Shown: positions 1-8,851, counted from the stretch's first letter. The stretch is 64,000 bases of DNA from Nocardioides marmoriginsengisoli (GCF_003725695.1 NZ_RJSE01000007.1:758963-822962); one strand, 5' to 3'. Notes: generated by a model from the sequence alone, not told the origin. Made by a program: numbers and translations.

Positions 1-1
1 T

Positions 2-79
2 GGGTTGGGCGAGGCCATGGTCGGCATCAACGTCGAGGACATCCCCCAGCCCCACCGCCTCGCCGAACGCGGCTGGTAG
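2..79 (+). CDS. C-terminal 25 residues of a truncated gene, function unknown
   Basis: An open frame enters from the left edge and stops at TAG 77-79. It ends in a peptide reading ...DIPQPHRLAERGW. The fragment is too short to place in a family. Codon use has the same strong GC third-position bias as the neighbours, and a frame ending convergently 63 bases before the WYL regulator fits a real gene end. It could be a chance open frame. No function is proposed. Confidence 0.45.
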   Translation, partial: GLGEAMVGINVEDIPQPHRLAERGW

Positions 80-142
80 CCCGCCGCCTCAACTCTTCCG
101 TTGCCTCGGGCCTTGCGGTGCCCGGGCATCCCGCGGACGGTG

Positions 143-1093
143 CTAGGTGCGGGCAGCCCGCGCGTACCGCTGCGCCAGCACGCTCAGGTGCTGCACCAGC
201 TCCGCCGGTTCCTCGACGGTGAAGTCCAGGCCGAGCATGCCGATCCAGACCGCCACCACCTCCAGGCTGTCGCCGCCGGTCACCAGCACGCTGCGGCCGT
301 CGGGCAGCGGCTCGACGGTGCCGACGGCGGGGTTGATCCGGGAGATGACCTCGTCGGCGGAGGCCTCGATGACCAGCCGCGCGTGGATCGCCCACCCGGT
401 GCGGGCCACTTCGCGCACCACGAACTCGGTCAGGTCGCCGGGGAAGTCCGCCGGGGTGAACGGGCGGCCACCGGGGGTGCGCAGGGTCAGCCAGTCCACC
501 CGGTACGGCGCCCAGTCGCCGGAGGAGCGGTCGCGTCCGACCAGGTACCAGCGGCGCTGCCAGGCGACCAGCCGGTACGGCTCGAGCTCCAGGCGCTGGT
601 CCTGGTAGTCGCAGCGCAGTCCCTGGTGGTCCCGGATCGCCGCCGCGAGCTCGGTGAGCACGGCAGGGTCGACCGCCGGGTCCTCGACGTTCGAGTCGGT
701 GTTGACCGGGCCGGTCGTCGTCGCCTCGCGGAGTGCGGTGACCTGACGGCGCAACCGGTGGGGCAGCACCTGCTCGAGCTTGCCCAGCGCACGGGCGCTG
801 CTCTCCTCGACCCCGGTGATCCCGGTGGCGGCCTGCAGCCCGATCGCGACGGCGACCGCCTCCGCGTCGTCGAGCAGGAGGGGCGGCAGCTTGCCGCCGA
901 CGCCGAGCCGGTACGAGCCGCTGCGCCCGCGGACGGTGTCCACCGGGTAGCCCAGGGCGCGCAACCGCACGATGTCGTTGCGGACGGTCCGGCCGGTGAC
1001 ATCGAGGCGCTGAGCCAGCTCGGTGCCCGACCAGTCCGGGCGGGACTGGAGCAGGCCGAGGAGCGCCAGCAGGCGCGCAGAAGTTTCTCGCAC
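143..1093 (-). CDS. WYL-domain transcriptional regulator (HTH-11/YafY type)
   Basis: A 316-residue regulator with a DeoR-like winged helix at about residues 5-60 and a WYL ligand-sensing domain in the middle, where the signature W-Y-L is at 182-184 followed by a PYRVDW segment. A C-terminal WCX-like region follows. WYL proteins bind DNA and sense ligands that are often unknown. It starts at GTG 1093; TATTCT lies 7 nt upstream on the same strand and there is no Shine-Dalgarno, suggesting a leaderless transcript. It is divergent from the epoxide hydrolase-like gene, which it may control from the shared 101-bp gap. Confidence 0.88.
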   Translation of the reverse strand: MRETSARLLALLGLLQSRPDWSGTELAQRLDVTGRTVRNDIVRLRALGYPVDTVRGRSGSYRLGVGGKLPPLLLDDAEAVAVAIGLQAATGITGVEESSARALGKLEQVLPHRLRRQVTALREATTTGPVNTDSNVEDPAVDPAVLTELAAAIRDHQGLRCDYQDQRLELEPYRLVAWQRRWYLVGRDRSSGDWAPYRVDWLTLRTPGGRPFTPADFPGDLTEFVVREVARTGWAIHARLVIEASADEVISRINPAVGTVEPLPDGRSVLVTGGDSLEVVAVWIGMLGLDFTVEEPAELVQHLSVLAQRYARAART

Positions 1094-1100
1094 GAGGTCG

Positions 1101-1106
1101 AGAATA
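1101..1106 (-). promoter_or_regulatory. -10 box of the WYL regulator, leaderless
   Basis: Read on the minus strand this is TATTCT, 7 nt before the GTG start at 1093. With that spacing transcription would begin at or next to the start codon. No convincing -35 element was found. Confidence 0.45.
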
Positions 1107-1107
1107 C

Positions 1108-1135
1108 AGGAACGTATCTTTCCTAATAGGTTCCT
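1108..1135. promoter_or_regulatory. Candidate operator between WYL regulator and epoxide hydrolase
   Basis: AGGAAC at 1108-1113 and GTTCCT at 1130-1135 are perfect inverted arms separated by 16 bp. On the minus strand the interval also shows two TTAGGAA direct repeats. The position, in the divergent promoter next to the WYL gene, suggests an autoregulatory operator. This is inference from symmetry only. Confidence 0.35.
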
Positions 1136-1194
1136 AACGTGGTCTCACCGGGTCGACGAGGACCCGGGAACCCGACCAGACCGAGGAGCACGAC

Positions 1195-2328
1195 ATGAGC
1201 ACCACGCAGATCCTTCCCTTCACCGTCAGCGTCCCGCAGGCCGAGCTCGACGACCTCCGCGACCGGCTCGCGCGGACCCGTTTCGCGGCGGCAGTCCCGG
1301 GCGACGACTGGACCTACGGGACGCCGACCGGCTACCTGCGGGACATGGTCCAGCGGTGGCAGGACTTCGACTGGCGCGCGGTCGAGGAGCGGATCAACGC
1401 CCACCCGAACTTCGTCACCGAGATCGACGGCCAGACGATCCACTTCGTGCACGTGCGTTCCGCGGTGCCGAACGCGACCCCGTTGCTGCTCGCGCACACC
1501 TACCCCGGTTCGTTCGTGGAGTTCCTCGACGTGATCGGCCCGCTGACCGACCCGGAGAGCCACGGCGGCCGGGCCGAGGACGCCTTCGACCTGGTGATCC
1601 CGTCGATGCCCGGCTTCGGCTTCAGCACCCCGGTGGTCGACACCGGCTGGACGATGGCGCGGGTCGCCCGCACCTACGACACGTTGATGCGCGAGCTCGG
1701 CTACTCGTCGTACGGGGTGCACGGCTCGGACGGCGGCGCGATGATCGGCCGCGAGCTCGCGGTCCTCGACCCGGAGGGCTTCCTGGGCGCGCACGTGCTG
1801 CAGCTGTTCTCGTTCCCGTCGGGCGACCCCGCGGAGTTCGAGGGCTTCGGGCCGAAGGAGTACGCCGCCCTGGAGCACATGCAGTGGTTCCAGAGCGTCG
1901 GCGGCTACAACACGATGAACGGCACCCGGCCGCAGACCGTCGCGGCCGGACTCTCCGACTCACCCGTCGGCCAGCTCGCCTACTCCGAGCTGTTCGAGAG
2001 CTTCGGCAACGGGACCTCGCTGGTCACCCCGGAGCAGGTGCTGGAGCAGGTGTCGCTCTACTGGCTGACGAACACCTCGGCCGGGTCGGTGCGCTACCAC
2101 TACGAGGAGCAGCACGCCGGCGCGGAGCCGGTGGTGAGCCAGGGCCGGATCGGGGTCGCGGTCTTCCGGGACGACTTCCAGACGATCCGGTCGCTGGCCG
2201 AGCGCGACAACGCGAACATCCAGCACTGGTCGGAGTTCGACCACGGTGGCCACTTCGCGGTGCTGGAGAACCCGGACGCGGTCGTCGCCGATCTGCGGTT
2301 CTTCTTCGCGGGCACCGCAGTGCGCTGA
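1195..2328 (+). CDS. Epoxide hydrolase family alpha/beta hydrolase
   Basis: A 377-residue protein with the N-terminal epoxide hydrolase (EHN) region at about 6-110 and an alpha/beta hydrolase fold. The oxyanion segment reads HTYPGS (101-106), where relatives usually have HG[YW]PG. The nucleophile is probably D179 in GSDGG, and the catalytic His is H353 in GGHFA close to the C-terminus. Such enzymes open epoxides through an alkyl-enzyme ester; the substrate cannot be told. ATG 1195 follows a clear GAGGAG site. It is a single gene divergent from the WYL regulator. Confidence 0.85.
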   Translation: MSTTQILPFTVSVPQAELDDLRDRLARTRFAAAVPGDDWTYGTPTGYLRDMVQRWQDFDWRAVEERINAHPNFVTEIDGQTIHFVHVRSAVPNATPLLLAHTYPGSFVEFLDVIGPLTDPESHGGRAEDAFDLVIPSMPGFGFSTPVVDTGWTMARVARTYDTLMRELGYSSYGVHGSDGGAMIGRELAVLDPEGFLGAHVLQLFSFPSGDPAEFEGFGPKEYAALEHMQWFQSVGGYNTMNGTRPQTVAAGLSDSPVGQLAYSELFESFGNGTSLVTPEQVLEQVSLYWLTNTSAGSVRYHYEEQHAGAEPVVSQGRIGVAVFRDDFQTIRSLAERDNANIQHWSEFDHGGHFAVLENPDAVVADLRFFFAGTAVR

Positions 2329-2349
2329 AACGCGTGCACGCCGTACCCC

Positions 2350-2379
2350 TTGACACCCGGTAGGACGCCCTCCTAGGTT
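2350..2379 (+). promoter_or_regulatory. SigA-type promoter of the Ehu-like transporter operon
   Basis: TTGACA at 2350-2355 matches the -35 consensus exactly. An 18-bp spacer leads to TAGGTT at 2374-2379 as the -10. Transcription would start near 2386, giving a leader of about 45 nt that contains the GATATATCGAAC element and the ribosome binding site. Confidence 0.6.
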
Positions 2380-2404
2380 TGGTACGAAATCTCGGATAGT
2401 GTCT

Positions 2405-2416
2405 GATATATCGAAC
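2405..2416 (+). promoter_or_regulatory. Candidate IclR operator half, copy 1
   Basis: GATATATCGAAC lies just downstream of the predicted start of transcription. An 11/12 match (GAGATATCGAAC) occurs at 12866-12877 in the acetoacetyl-CoA synthetase promoter. Both operons carry an IclR gene, so a shared regulator site is inferred. Confidence 0.35.
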
Positions 2417-2430
2417 GAAGGGTGTTTCTA

Positions 2431-3345
2431 GTGACTTCTCGACAGACATGGGGCCGGGCCGTGGCGTCTGCCTCGCTGGCTGCCCTGGTGCTCGCCACTG
2501 CCGGGTGTGGATCCTCCGACAAGGAATCGGCATCGAACTCCGCAGGTTCCCTCGCCGAGCTGAAGAAGACCGGAACGATCCGGTCCGCCTTCATCAACGC
2601 CAAGCCGCTGGCCTACATGGACGAGAAGTCCGGACTCCTCGACGGCAGCGGGCCGACGGTGCTGAAGGCGATCATGACCAGCATCGGCGTCAAGAACGTC
2701 GATCCGATCCTCACCGAGTTCGACGCGATCATCCCCGGCCTCAAGGCCAATCGCTGGCGGATGTCCGCGTTCCCGTTCTACGTGACCCCCGAGCGGTGCA
2801 AGGAGGTCGCGTTCACCAACCCGACCGCCCAGTACCTCGAGGGCGCGCTGGTGCAGTCCGGCAACCCGCTGGGCCTGGCCAGCTACAAGGACCTCGCGAA
2901 GCCGGGTGTGCGCGTCGGCATCCAGTCCGGCAACGCCGAGATCGAGTGGGCCAAGGACAACGGCGTGAAGCAGTCGCAGATCAAGCTGTTCTCCGAGGAG
3001 GCCCTCGCGGTCGAGGCCGTCCGCAACAAGCAGATCGACGTCTACCTGAACGCCGAATTCTCCGTGATCCAGGCGCTGAAGACCTACGGTGACAAGGGCT
3101 TGGAGATGGCGTCTCCGTTCGAGGGCCCGATCGTCGACGGCAAGGAGGTCGTGGCGTACGGCGCCTGGGCGCTCGGCTCCGACGACAACGAGCTGCGGGA
3201 GGCATTCAACGAGAAGCTGGCCGAGATGCTCGCGAGCGGCGAGCTGCTCAAGCTCCAGGAGCCCTTCGGCTACAACGCCGACGCGATGCCGGACCCGGCA
3301 GTGACCTCCGCGTCGCTCTGCCCGGACGCCGACTGGGCCAAGTAG
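2431..3345 (+). CDS. Amino acid/ectoine-type ABC transporter substrate-binding lipoprotein (EhuB-like)
   Basis: Family 3 solute-binding protein, 304 residues from GTG 2431, which has GAAGG 9 nt upstream; an in-frame GTG at 2422 sits too close to that site. The N-terminus is a signal peptide with lipobox ATAGC, lipidated at C26. The body keeps the family pattern LTEFDAIIPGLKANR and TPERCKEVAFTNPT, which I recognise from ectoine-binding EhuB and relatives. It should deliver a small zwitterionic or amino-acid-like substrate to the two permeases that follow. The ectoine degradation genes themselves are absent, so the true ligand is probably something else, set by the downstream enzymes. Confidence 0.85.
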   Translation: MTSRQTWGRAVASASLAALVLATAGCGSSDKESASNSAGSLAELKKTGTIRSAFINAKPLAYMDEKSGLLDGSGPTVLKAIMTSIGVKNVDPILTEFDAIIPGLKANRWRMSAFPFYVTPERCKEVAFTNPTAQYLEGALVQSGNPLGLASYKDLAKPGVRVGIQSGNAEIEWAKDNGVKQSQIKLFSEEALAVEAVRNKQIDVYLNAEFSVIQALKTYGDKGLEMASPFEGPIVDGKEVVAYGAWALGSDDNELREAFNEKLAEMLASGELLKLQEPFGYNADAMPDPAVTSASLCPDADWAK

Positions 3346-3398
3346 GCCGACCGGATGGGTCCCGACGTGTGCAGTACCAACGGTGAGCAGGAGGATGC

Positions 3399-4058
3399 GT
3401 GAACGAAGTCGTACTGCGGTCGATCCTCGACGGTGTCGTCGTCACGGCCGAAGTCGTCACGCTGGCGATCCTGGTCGCCGCTCCGCTCGCCCTCACCGTT
3501 GCCCTGGCACGCGTCAGCCGCTTCAAGCTGGTCCGGGGTGCCGCGCTGGTCTACGTCGAATTCCTGCGCGGCACCTCGGCACTGGTCCAGCTGTTCTGGG
3601 TCTACTTCGTCCTCCCCGAGCTCGGCTTCGCGATCAGCGCGTTCGTCGCCGGCTTCGTCGTCCTCGGCGTCAACGCCAGCGCGTACGCCGCCGAGGTGAT
3701 CCGAGGAGCGATCCTCGCCGTACCGCGTCCGCAGCTGGAGGCCGCCGGTGTGCTCGGGCTCTCCACCACCACGACGATGAGCCGGGTGGTGCTGCCCCAG
3801 GCCTGGCCGGTGATGCTGCCCGCCCTCGGCAACGTCGCGATCGACGTCCTCAAGGCCTCGGCGCTGGTCTCCCTGATCACGGTCTCCGACTTCACCAGGG
3901 AGGTCACCCGGTGGGCGACCACCGGCGTCATCGACGTCACCCTGGCGTTCTCGCTGCTGCTGGTCGGCTACCTGCTCCTCTCCGTCCCGATCACCTGGGG
4001 CGGACACCTGCTGGAGAAGCGCTCCCGCCGCCACCTCTCGACGTTCGGGGAGGGGTAG
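3399..4058 (+). CDS. Amino acid-type ABC transporter permease (EhuC-like)
   Basis: A 219-residue HisM/GlnP-type membrane permease with about five hydrophobic segments. The cytoplasmic EAA loop reads EAAGVLGLSTTTTMSRVVLPQ-like at roughly residues 113-133 and contacts the ATPase. GTG 3399 follows AGGAGGA. It should pair with the second permease two bases downstream as a heterodimeric channel. Confidence 0.9.
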   Translation: MNEVVLRSILDGVVVTAEVVTLAILVAAPLALTVALARVSRFKLVRGAALVYVEFLRGTSALVQLFWVYFVLPELGFAISAFVAGFVVLGVNASAYAAEVIRGAILAVPRPQLEAAGVLGLSTTTTMSRVVLPQAWPVMLPALGNVAIDVLKASALVSLITVSDFTREVTRWATTGVIDVTLAFSLLLVGYLLLSVPITWGGHLLEKRSRRHLSTFGEG

Positions 4059-4060
4059 GG

Positions 4061-4720
4061 ATGGATCTCGACTACTTGCAGTCGGTGTTCCCCGAGCTGC
4101 TCGGCGGCCTTCGGGTCACGGTCGTCGCCACGCTCCTCGGTGCCGCGATCGCGCTGGTCCTCGGGCTGCTGATCGCCTGCGTCCAGGTGTTCCGGGTGCC
4201 GGTCGTGCACCAGGTCGTGACGGTCCTGGTCCTGGCGATCCGCAACACCCCGCTGCTGGCCCAGCTCTTCTTCATGTACTACGTGCTGCCGCGCTACGGG
4301 ATCCGCTTCGACGCGTTCACCATCGGGGCGCTGGCACTCGGGCTGCACTTCTCCTGCTACGCGGCACAAGCGCTGAAGGGCGGCTTCCTCGCGGTCCCGA
4401 AGGGTCAGTGGGAGGCGTGCCAGGTGCTCGGGCTCGGCAACCTGACGACGCTGCGCAGCGTCGTCCTGCCCCAGGCCCTGCCGCCGGTGATCCCGACCCT
4501 GACGAACCTGCTGATCTCGATGTTCAAGGACTCGGCGGTGCTCTACGCGATCACCATCATGGAGCTCCTCGGCACCACCCGGAACCTGGCATCGACCTCC
4601 TTCCAGTACACGACACTGTTCACGGCGATGGGTCTGATGTACCTGGTGATCGCCCTGCCCGCGTCGATCGGTGTCCGGCGCTACGAACGACGACTCAACG
4701 ACAGGACGGTGCGAGCATGA
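4061..4720 (+). CDS. Amino acid-type ABC transporter permease (EhuD-like)
   Basis: A 219-residue second permease of the importer. ATG 4061 is two bases after the stop of the first permease. It has a HisM-like fold, an EACQVLGLGNLTTLRSVVLPQ-type EAA loop, and a typical 'MFKDSAVLYAI' stretch near the C-terminus. Its stop overlaps the ATPase start (ATGA at 4717-4720), so the two are translationally coupled. Confidence 0.9.
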   Translation: MDLDYLQSVFPELLGGLRVTVVATLLGAAIALVLGLLIACVQVFRVPVVHQVVTVLVLAIRNTPLLAQLFFMYYVLPRYGIRFDAFTIGALALGLHFSCYAAQALKGGFLAVPKGQWEACQVLGLGNLTTLRSVVLPQALPPVIPTLTNLLISMFKDSAVLYAITIMELLGTTRNLASTSFQYTTLFTAMGLMYLVIALPASIGVRRYERRLNDRTVRA

Positions 4721-5502
4721 CCGAGCTCAGCGGCAAGGCCGGCAGCGGCATCGCGATGGCCGGCGTGACCAAGCAGTACGGCGATCACCGCGTCCTGGAC
4801 GCCATCGACCTCGACGTCCGCGGCGGCGAACGGGTGGCGCTGATCGGGCCGAGCGGCTCCGGGAAGACGACGGTGCTGCGCTGCATCGCCCGGCTCGAGG
4901 CGATCGAGTCGGGGTCGATCAGGATCGAGGGTCACGAGATCGCCCGGATGGCCGACGCACGCTCCGGCAAGGCGTCCGCAGAGGTCGCCGCCGCGATGCG
5001 CGGCGTCGGGATGGTCTTCCAGCAGTACAACCTCTTCCCGAACATGACGGTGCTGGACAACCTGACCATCGCGCCGGTCAAGGTGCTCGGCGTCGACAAG
5101 GCGGAGGCGCGGGAGCGCGCCGCCGGGCTGCTCGACCTCGTCGGCCTCGGCGCCAAGGCGGACGCCTACCCGGCCCGGCTCTCCGGCGGCCAGCAGCAGC
5201 GGGTCGCGATCGCCCGGTCGCTGGCGATGCAGCCGTCGGTCCTGCTCTTCGACGAGGTCACCTCGGCGCTCGACCCCGAGCTCGTCGGCGAGGTGCTCGA
5301 GGTGATCCGCGGCGTCGCGGCCCAGAGTGATGTGACGATGCTGATCGTCACCCACGAGATGCAGTTCGCCCGCGACATCGGCGACCGGGTGGTCTTCATG
5401 GAGGGCGGTTCGGTCGTCGAGCAGGGGCCGCCGGAGAAGGTGCTGGCCGACCCGGAGAACGAACGGACCCAGCGCTTCCTCCGCCGGCTCCTCAACCACT
5501 GA
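4717..5502 (+). CDS. Amino acid-type ABC transporter ATP-binding protein (EhuA/GlnQ-like)
   Basis: A 261-residue ATPase with Walker A GPSGSGKTT (44-52), Q-loop in FQQYNLFPNM, signature LSGGQQQ (155-161), Walker B LLFDE (176-180) and the H-loop in IVTHEM. It powers uptake through the two upstream permeases. The final segment ERTQRFLRRLL is typical of GlnQ-type importers. It is the last transport gene before the regulator and the catabolic enzymes of the same operon. Confidence 0.92.
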   Translation: MTELSGKAGSGIAMAGVTKQYGDHRVLDAIDLDVRGGERVALIGPSGSGKTTVLRCIARLEAIESGSIRIEGHEIARMADARSGKASAEVAAAMRGVGMVFQQYNLFPNMTVLDNLTIAPVKVLGVDKAEARERAAGLLDLVGLGAKADAYPARLSGGQQQRVAIARSLAMQPSVLLFDEVTSALDPELVGEVLEVIRGVAAQSDVTMLIVTHEMQFARDIGDRVVFMEGGSVVEQGPPEKVLADPENERTQRFLRRLLNH

Positions 5503-5529
5503 CCGACAGCGATTCGAAAGGAGGAGCCC

Positions 5530-6318
5530 GTGCGCAAAGTGCCCGCGCTCCAAAGAGCAGTGGCGATCCTGGACATGGTGACCGCGGCGCCCGAGCCGAT
5601 CAAGGTCGCCGAGCTGGCCGCCGCGCTCGCCATTCCGCGCAACAGCGCCTACGAGCTGGTCGGCACCCTGGCCGACGCCCGGTTGGTCAACGTGCTCGAC
5701 GGCGGCACCCTGGTGCCCGGCCCGCGCCTGCTCGAGTGGGGGAGCGCCTACGCCCGGGGCATCGACCTGGTCTCCGAGGCCGCGGCGCTGGCCGGCGGGT
5801 TCGCGCGCCGGGCCGATTCCACCGTGCACGTCGCGCGCCTCGACGGCGAGGACGTGGTCTACCTGGTCAAGGAGGAGGGCAGCCAGCACATCCGGATGGG
5901 ATCCGAGGTCGGCGGCCGGGTGCCCGCGCACGCCACCGGCGTCGGCAAGGCGATCCTCGGTGCGCTTCCGCCCGAGGAGCTGTCGGCCTTCCTGCGGCGC
6001 TCGCCGCTGGACCGGCTGACGCCGTCGACGATCGTCGACGCCGACCTGCTCCGGGCCGACATCGCCTCGGTGGCCCGCCTCGGTGTCGCCTACGACCGGG
6101 AGGAGTCCAGCCGCGACGTGTGCTGCGTGGCCAGCCCGGTCCGGGACAGCAACGGCACCGTCGTCGCCGGGATCAGCATCTCGACGCTCGCCAACCGGAT
6201 GACGCCCGAGACCGAGGAGCGGCTCAGCGTCCTGGTCGTCGAGGCGGCCCGCGAGCTGTCCTCCCGGCTCGGCTACGTCAGCCCGGGCGAGATCCACGAC
6301 GAGGGGAACGAGCAGTGA
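5530..6318 (+). CDS. IclR family transcriptional regulator
   Basis: A 262-residue regulator with an N-terminal winged helix (about 6-62, 'VPALQRAVAILDMV' start) and a GAF-like effector domain with the usual GSRVPAHATGVGKAIL-type strand (here GGRVPAHATGVGKAIL) and a conserved 'CCVASPVRD' segment. GTG 5530 follows AAAGGAGGAG. It sits inside the importer/enzyme operon and its stop overlaps the next gene by four bases. It probably responds to the substrate of this locus. Confidence 0.9.
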   Translation: MRKVPALQRAVAILDMVTAAPEPIKVAELAAALAIPRNSAYELVGTLADARLVNVLDGGTLVPGPRLLEWGSAYARGIDLVSEAAALAGGFARRADSTVHVARLDGEDVVYLVKEEGSQHIRMGSEVGGRVPAHATGVGKAILGALPPEELSAFLRRSPLDRLTPSTIVDADLLRADIASVARLGVAYDREESSRDVCCVASPVRDSNGTVVAGISISTLANRMTPETEERLSVLVVEAARELSSRLGYVSPGEIHDEGNEQ

Positions 6319-7475
6319 ACGTGTACGAGCGCATCGGAGCGGTCCGGGTCGTCAACGCGGTCGGGCCGGCCACCAGGTTCGGCGGCGTGCCGCTCAGCGC
6401 CGGGGTGCTCACCGCGATGTCCGAGGCGACCGCGGTCGCGATCGACATCGAGCAGCTGCAGCTGACTGCCGGCCGGCACCTGGCCGGACTGCTCGGCGTG
6501 CCGGGTGCCTACGTGACACCGGGTGCGTCCGCCGCCCTGCTGCTCGGTACCGCCGCCGCGCTGACCCGGACGGAGGCGCGCCTGATCGACGCGCTGCCGA
6601 CGGTCCTCGGCACCCGGGACACCGTGGTCGTCCAGGCCGCCCATCGCGATCCGTACGACCACGCGATCACGGCCACCGGCGCCCGGCTGGTCGAGGTCGG
6701 CTATCCGGGGACGACCCGCGCCGGCGAGGTGGCCCGCGCGCTCGACGAGCGCACCGCGGCGGTGCTCTACCGTCCGGGACGGCCGGGGGAGCACGTCGGC
6801 CTGCGGGAGCTCGCCGACCTGGCGCACCGTGCCGGAGCCGTCGTGATCGTCGACGGGGCGCTGCACGTGCCGCCGGTCGACCGGCTGCACGAGTACTTCG
6901 AGCAGGGCGCCGACCTGGTCGCGGTGAGCGGCGGCAAGTGCTTCCGCGGCCCGCAGGCCAGCGGCCTCCTGCTCGGCGACCCGGCGCTGCTGACGGCGGC
7001 GGCGCTGCACCACCAGGACATGGACGTGCGCGACGCGACCTGGGGCCGGCGCCCCGGCCGGGACGGCGGCGGTGCACCGCGGCAGGGGATCGGCCGGTCG
7101 CTGAAGCTCGGCCGCGAGCAGCTCCTGGGCCTCGTCGTCGCGGTCGAGGAGTACCTCGCCGGCACCTCGGCCGACGCGCTCGGGGAGGCCGAGCTCGCCG
7201 TGGTCGCCGAGCGCCTCGCCGCAGCCGGTACGACGGCCACCTGGCACCACGATCCCGCGCTCGACGTACGGAACCTCGAGGTGCCGCTCCCGGAGACCGG
7301 CGCCGACGACCTGCTGGTGCGGCTGGCCGGCAGGCCGGTCCCGGTCTTCGTCGAGGAGGGCACCGCCTGGCGCGGCGTGCTGGCGCTCAACCCGATGGCC
7401 CTGGTCGAGGGCGACGGGGCGATCCTCGCCGACGCGCTCCTCGAGGAGCTCGCCCGCTCCGGCCGACCCGCCTGA
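6315..7475 (+). CDS. SelA-like PLP-dependent enzyme (COG1921 family)
   Basis: A 386-residue fold-type I PLP protein. The Schiff-base lysine is expected at K208 in SGGKCFRGPQASG, with the cofactor aspartate at D180 in VIVDGA; the N-terminal 'RVVNAVGPAT' is typical of the group. Members include bacterial selenocysteine synthase and D-glucosaminate-6-phosphate ammonia-lyase. No tRNA(Sec) machinery is seen and the context is catabolic, so an ammonia-lyase or related elimination is more likely (inference). GTG 6315 overlaps the IclR stop. Family is secure; reaction is open. Confidence 0.8.
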   Translation: MNVYERIGAVRVVNAVGPATRFGGVPLSAGVLTAMSEATAVAIDIEQLQLTAGRHLAGLLGVPGAYVTPGASAALLLGTAAALTRTEARLIDALPTVLGTRDTVVVQAAHRDPYDHAITATGARLVEVGYPGTTRAGEVARALDERTAAVLYRPGRPGEHVGLRELADLAHRAGAVVIVDGALHVPPVDRLHEYFEQGADLVAVSGGKCFRGPQASGLLLGDPALLTAAALHHQDMDVRDATWGRRPGRDGGGAPRQGIGRSLKLGREQLLGLVVAVEEYLAGTSADALGEAELAVVAERLAAAGTTATWHHDPALDVRNLEVPLPETGADDLLVRLAGRPVPVFVEEGTAWRGVLALNPMALVEGDGAILADALLEELARSGRPA

Positions 7476-7501
7476 CCCCCGAGACGAAGGAACCACCGGA
7501 C

Positions 7502-8428
7502 ATGCCCGACATCATCACCGTCAACGGCACCATCGATGCCGCGGACCTCGGCATCACCCACAGCCACGAGCACATCCTCTGGGACTACTGGGACCTGCTG
7601 CCGTCGTACAACCACATCCACGACGACGTCGCCCTCGCGTGCGCGGAGCTGGACCTGTTCAAGGCGTCCGGCGGCGGCGCGATGGTCGACGCGAGCACGG
7701 TCGGCATCCGGGTCGACCCGCTCCGAATCCGGCAGATCTCCGCGCGCACCGGGGTGCACCTGGTCGCCGGTGCCGGGTGGTACCGCGAGCGCCTCTACCC
7801 GCAGGTGGTCCGCGACCGGACCTCGGAGCACCTCGCCGACGTCCTGGTCGAGGAGATCGAGCAGGGCATGGACGGCACCGACGTCCGGGCCGGCGTCATC
7901 GGCGAGATCGGGACCGAGCGCTACCGGATCACGCCGGCCGAGGAGCGGGTCTTCCGGGCGGCGGCGATCGCCAGCCAGCGCACCGGCGTCGCGATCCTCA
8001 CCCACACCACCCACTTCGGCGAGCTGGCGGTCGAGCAGATCGAGCTGCTCACCGGCACCGGGGTCGCACCCGATCGGATCATCGTCAGCCACCTCGGCGA
8101 CCGGCGCGACGTCGACCACCTGCTCCGGATCGCCGAGACCGGCGTCTACCTGAGCATCGACAACATCGGGTACGAGCGCGACGGGTACCCGGCCGACGAG
8201 GTCCGCCTGCAGAACATCGCCGCCCTCGTCGAGCGCGGGCACCGCGCGCAGATCGTCCTGGGCACCGACATATCGACCGTCGATGCCCTGCACGCCGGCG
8301 GCGGTCGCGGGTACTCCTGGCTGATCGACTCCTTCGTCCCGCGGATGCGGTCCGCCGGCCTGGACGCAGCCGTCGTCGACGACCTGCTGGTCCACAACAT
8401 CGCCCGCGCTCTGTCGGTCACCCGGTAG
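7502..8428 (+). CDS. Phosphotriesterase-family metallohydrolase
   Basis: A 308-residue TIM-barrel hydrolase of the PTE/PHP group. Binuclear metal ligands are visible: H22 and H24 in HSHEH, E135 in GVIGEIG in place of the carbamylated lysine of true phosphotriesterases (as in the PHP subgroup), H168 in THTTH, H197 in SHLGD, and D256 in LGTDIS. This glutamate form is more typical of lactonases or unknown hydrolases than of organophosphate enzymes. ATG 7502 follows GAAGGAACC. In this operon it probably opens a lactone or hydrolyses an intermediate; the substrate is unknown. Confidence 0.85.
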   Translation: MPDIITVNGTIDAADLGITHSHEHILWDYWDLLPSYNHIHDDVALACAELDLFKASGGGAMVDASTVGIRVDPLRIRQISARTGVHLVAGAGWYRERLYPQVVRDRTSEHLADVLVEEIEQGMDGTDVRAGVIGEIGTERYRITPAEERVFRAAAIASQRTGVAILTHTTHFGELAVEQIELLTGTGVAPDRIIVSHLGDRRDVDHLLRIAETGVYLSIDNIGYERDGYPADEVRLQNIAALVERGHRAQIVLGTDISTVDALHAGGGRGYSWLIDSFVPRMRSAGLDAAVVDDLLVHNIARALSVTR

Positions 8429-8454
8429 CGCCCGTCCACGGAAAGGTCAGTCGC

Positions 8455-8844
8455 ATGCCGCGCACCGTCGCCACCGGGGAGGGCCTCGCGCCCCCCGCCG
8501 GCCCCTACTCGCCCTGCGTCCGGATCGGCGACACGATCGCCTGCTCCGGCCAGGCCGCGATCGACGCGGACGGCGAGATCGTCCGTGCCGGGATCGAGCG
8601 CCAGACCGAGATAACGCTCGCGAACATGGTCGCCGCGCTCGCCACCGCCGGGGTGGACGAGAGCGACGTCCTGCACGTGCGGGTCTACCTCACCGACGTC
8701 GAGCACTTCGCGCCGATGAACAAGGTCTACGAGACCTTCTTCTCGGCGCCGTACCCGGCCCGGACCACCGTGTACGTCGGCCTGCCGGAAGGACTCCTCG
8801 TCGAGATCGACGCGCTGGCGGTGCTGCCCGAGGACCGGCGGTGA
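8455..8844 (+). CDS. RidA family enamine/imine deaminase
   Basis: A 129-residue RidA protein with the hallmark arginine (R103 in YPARTTVYV) and the following E117 in GLLVEIDALAVLP. RidA proteins hydrolyse reactive enamines and imines released by PLP enzymes. Its place right after a PLP enzyme suggests it finishes that reaction, giving a 2-oxo acid and ammonia (inference). ATG 8455 follows GAAAGG. Confidence 0.9.
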   Translation: MPRTVATGEGLAPPAGPYSPCVRIGDTIACSGQAAIDADGEIVRAGIERQTEITLANMVAALATAGVDESDVLHVRVYLTDVEHFAPMNKVYETFFSAPYPARTTVYVGLPEGLLVEIDALAVLPEDRR

Positions 8845-8851
8845 CCGTGCC

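Noticed and set aside
101-1126. Plus-strand open frame over the WYL gene, and similar long frames opposite other genes
   Set aside because: These are side effects of GC-rich codon bias. They show Arg/Ala/Pro/Gly-rich sequence without domains, while the opposite frame encodes a clear family protein.
2431-5502. Ectoine uptake operon in the strict sense
   Set aside because: The transporter resembles Ehu proteins, but no ectoine hydrolase or deacetylase genes follow. Substrate left open.
6315-7475. True selenocysteine synthase (SelA)
   Set aside because: The protein is shorter than SelA, no selB, selC or selD is present, and the operon is catabolic. A SelA-like lyase is more likely.
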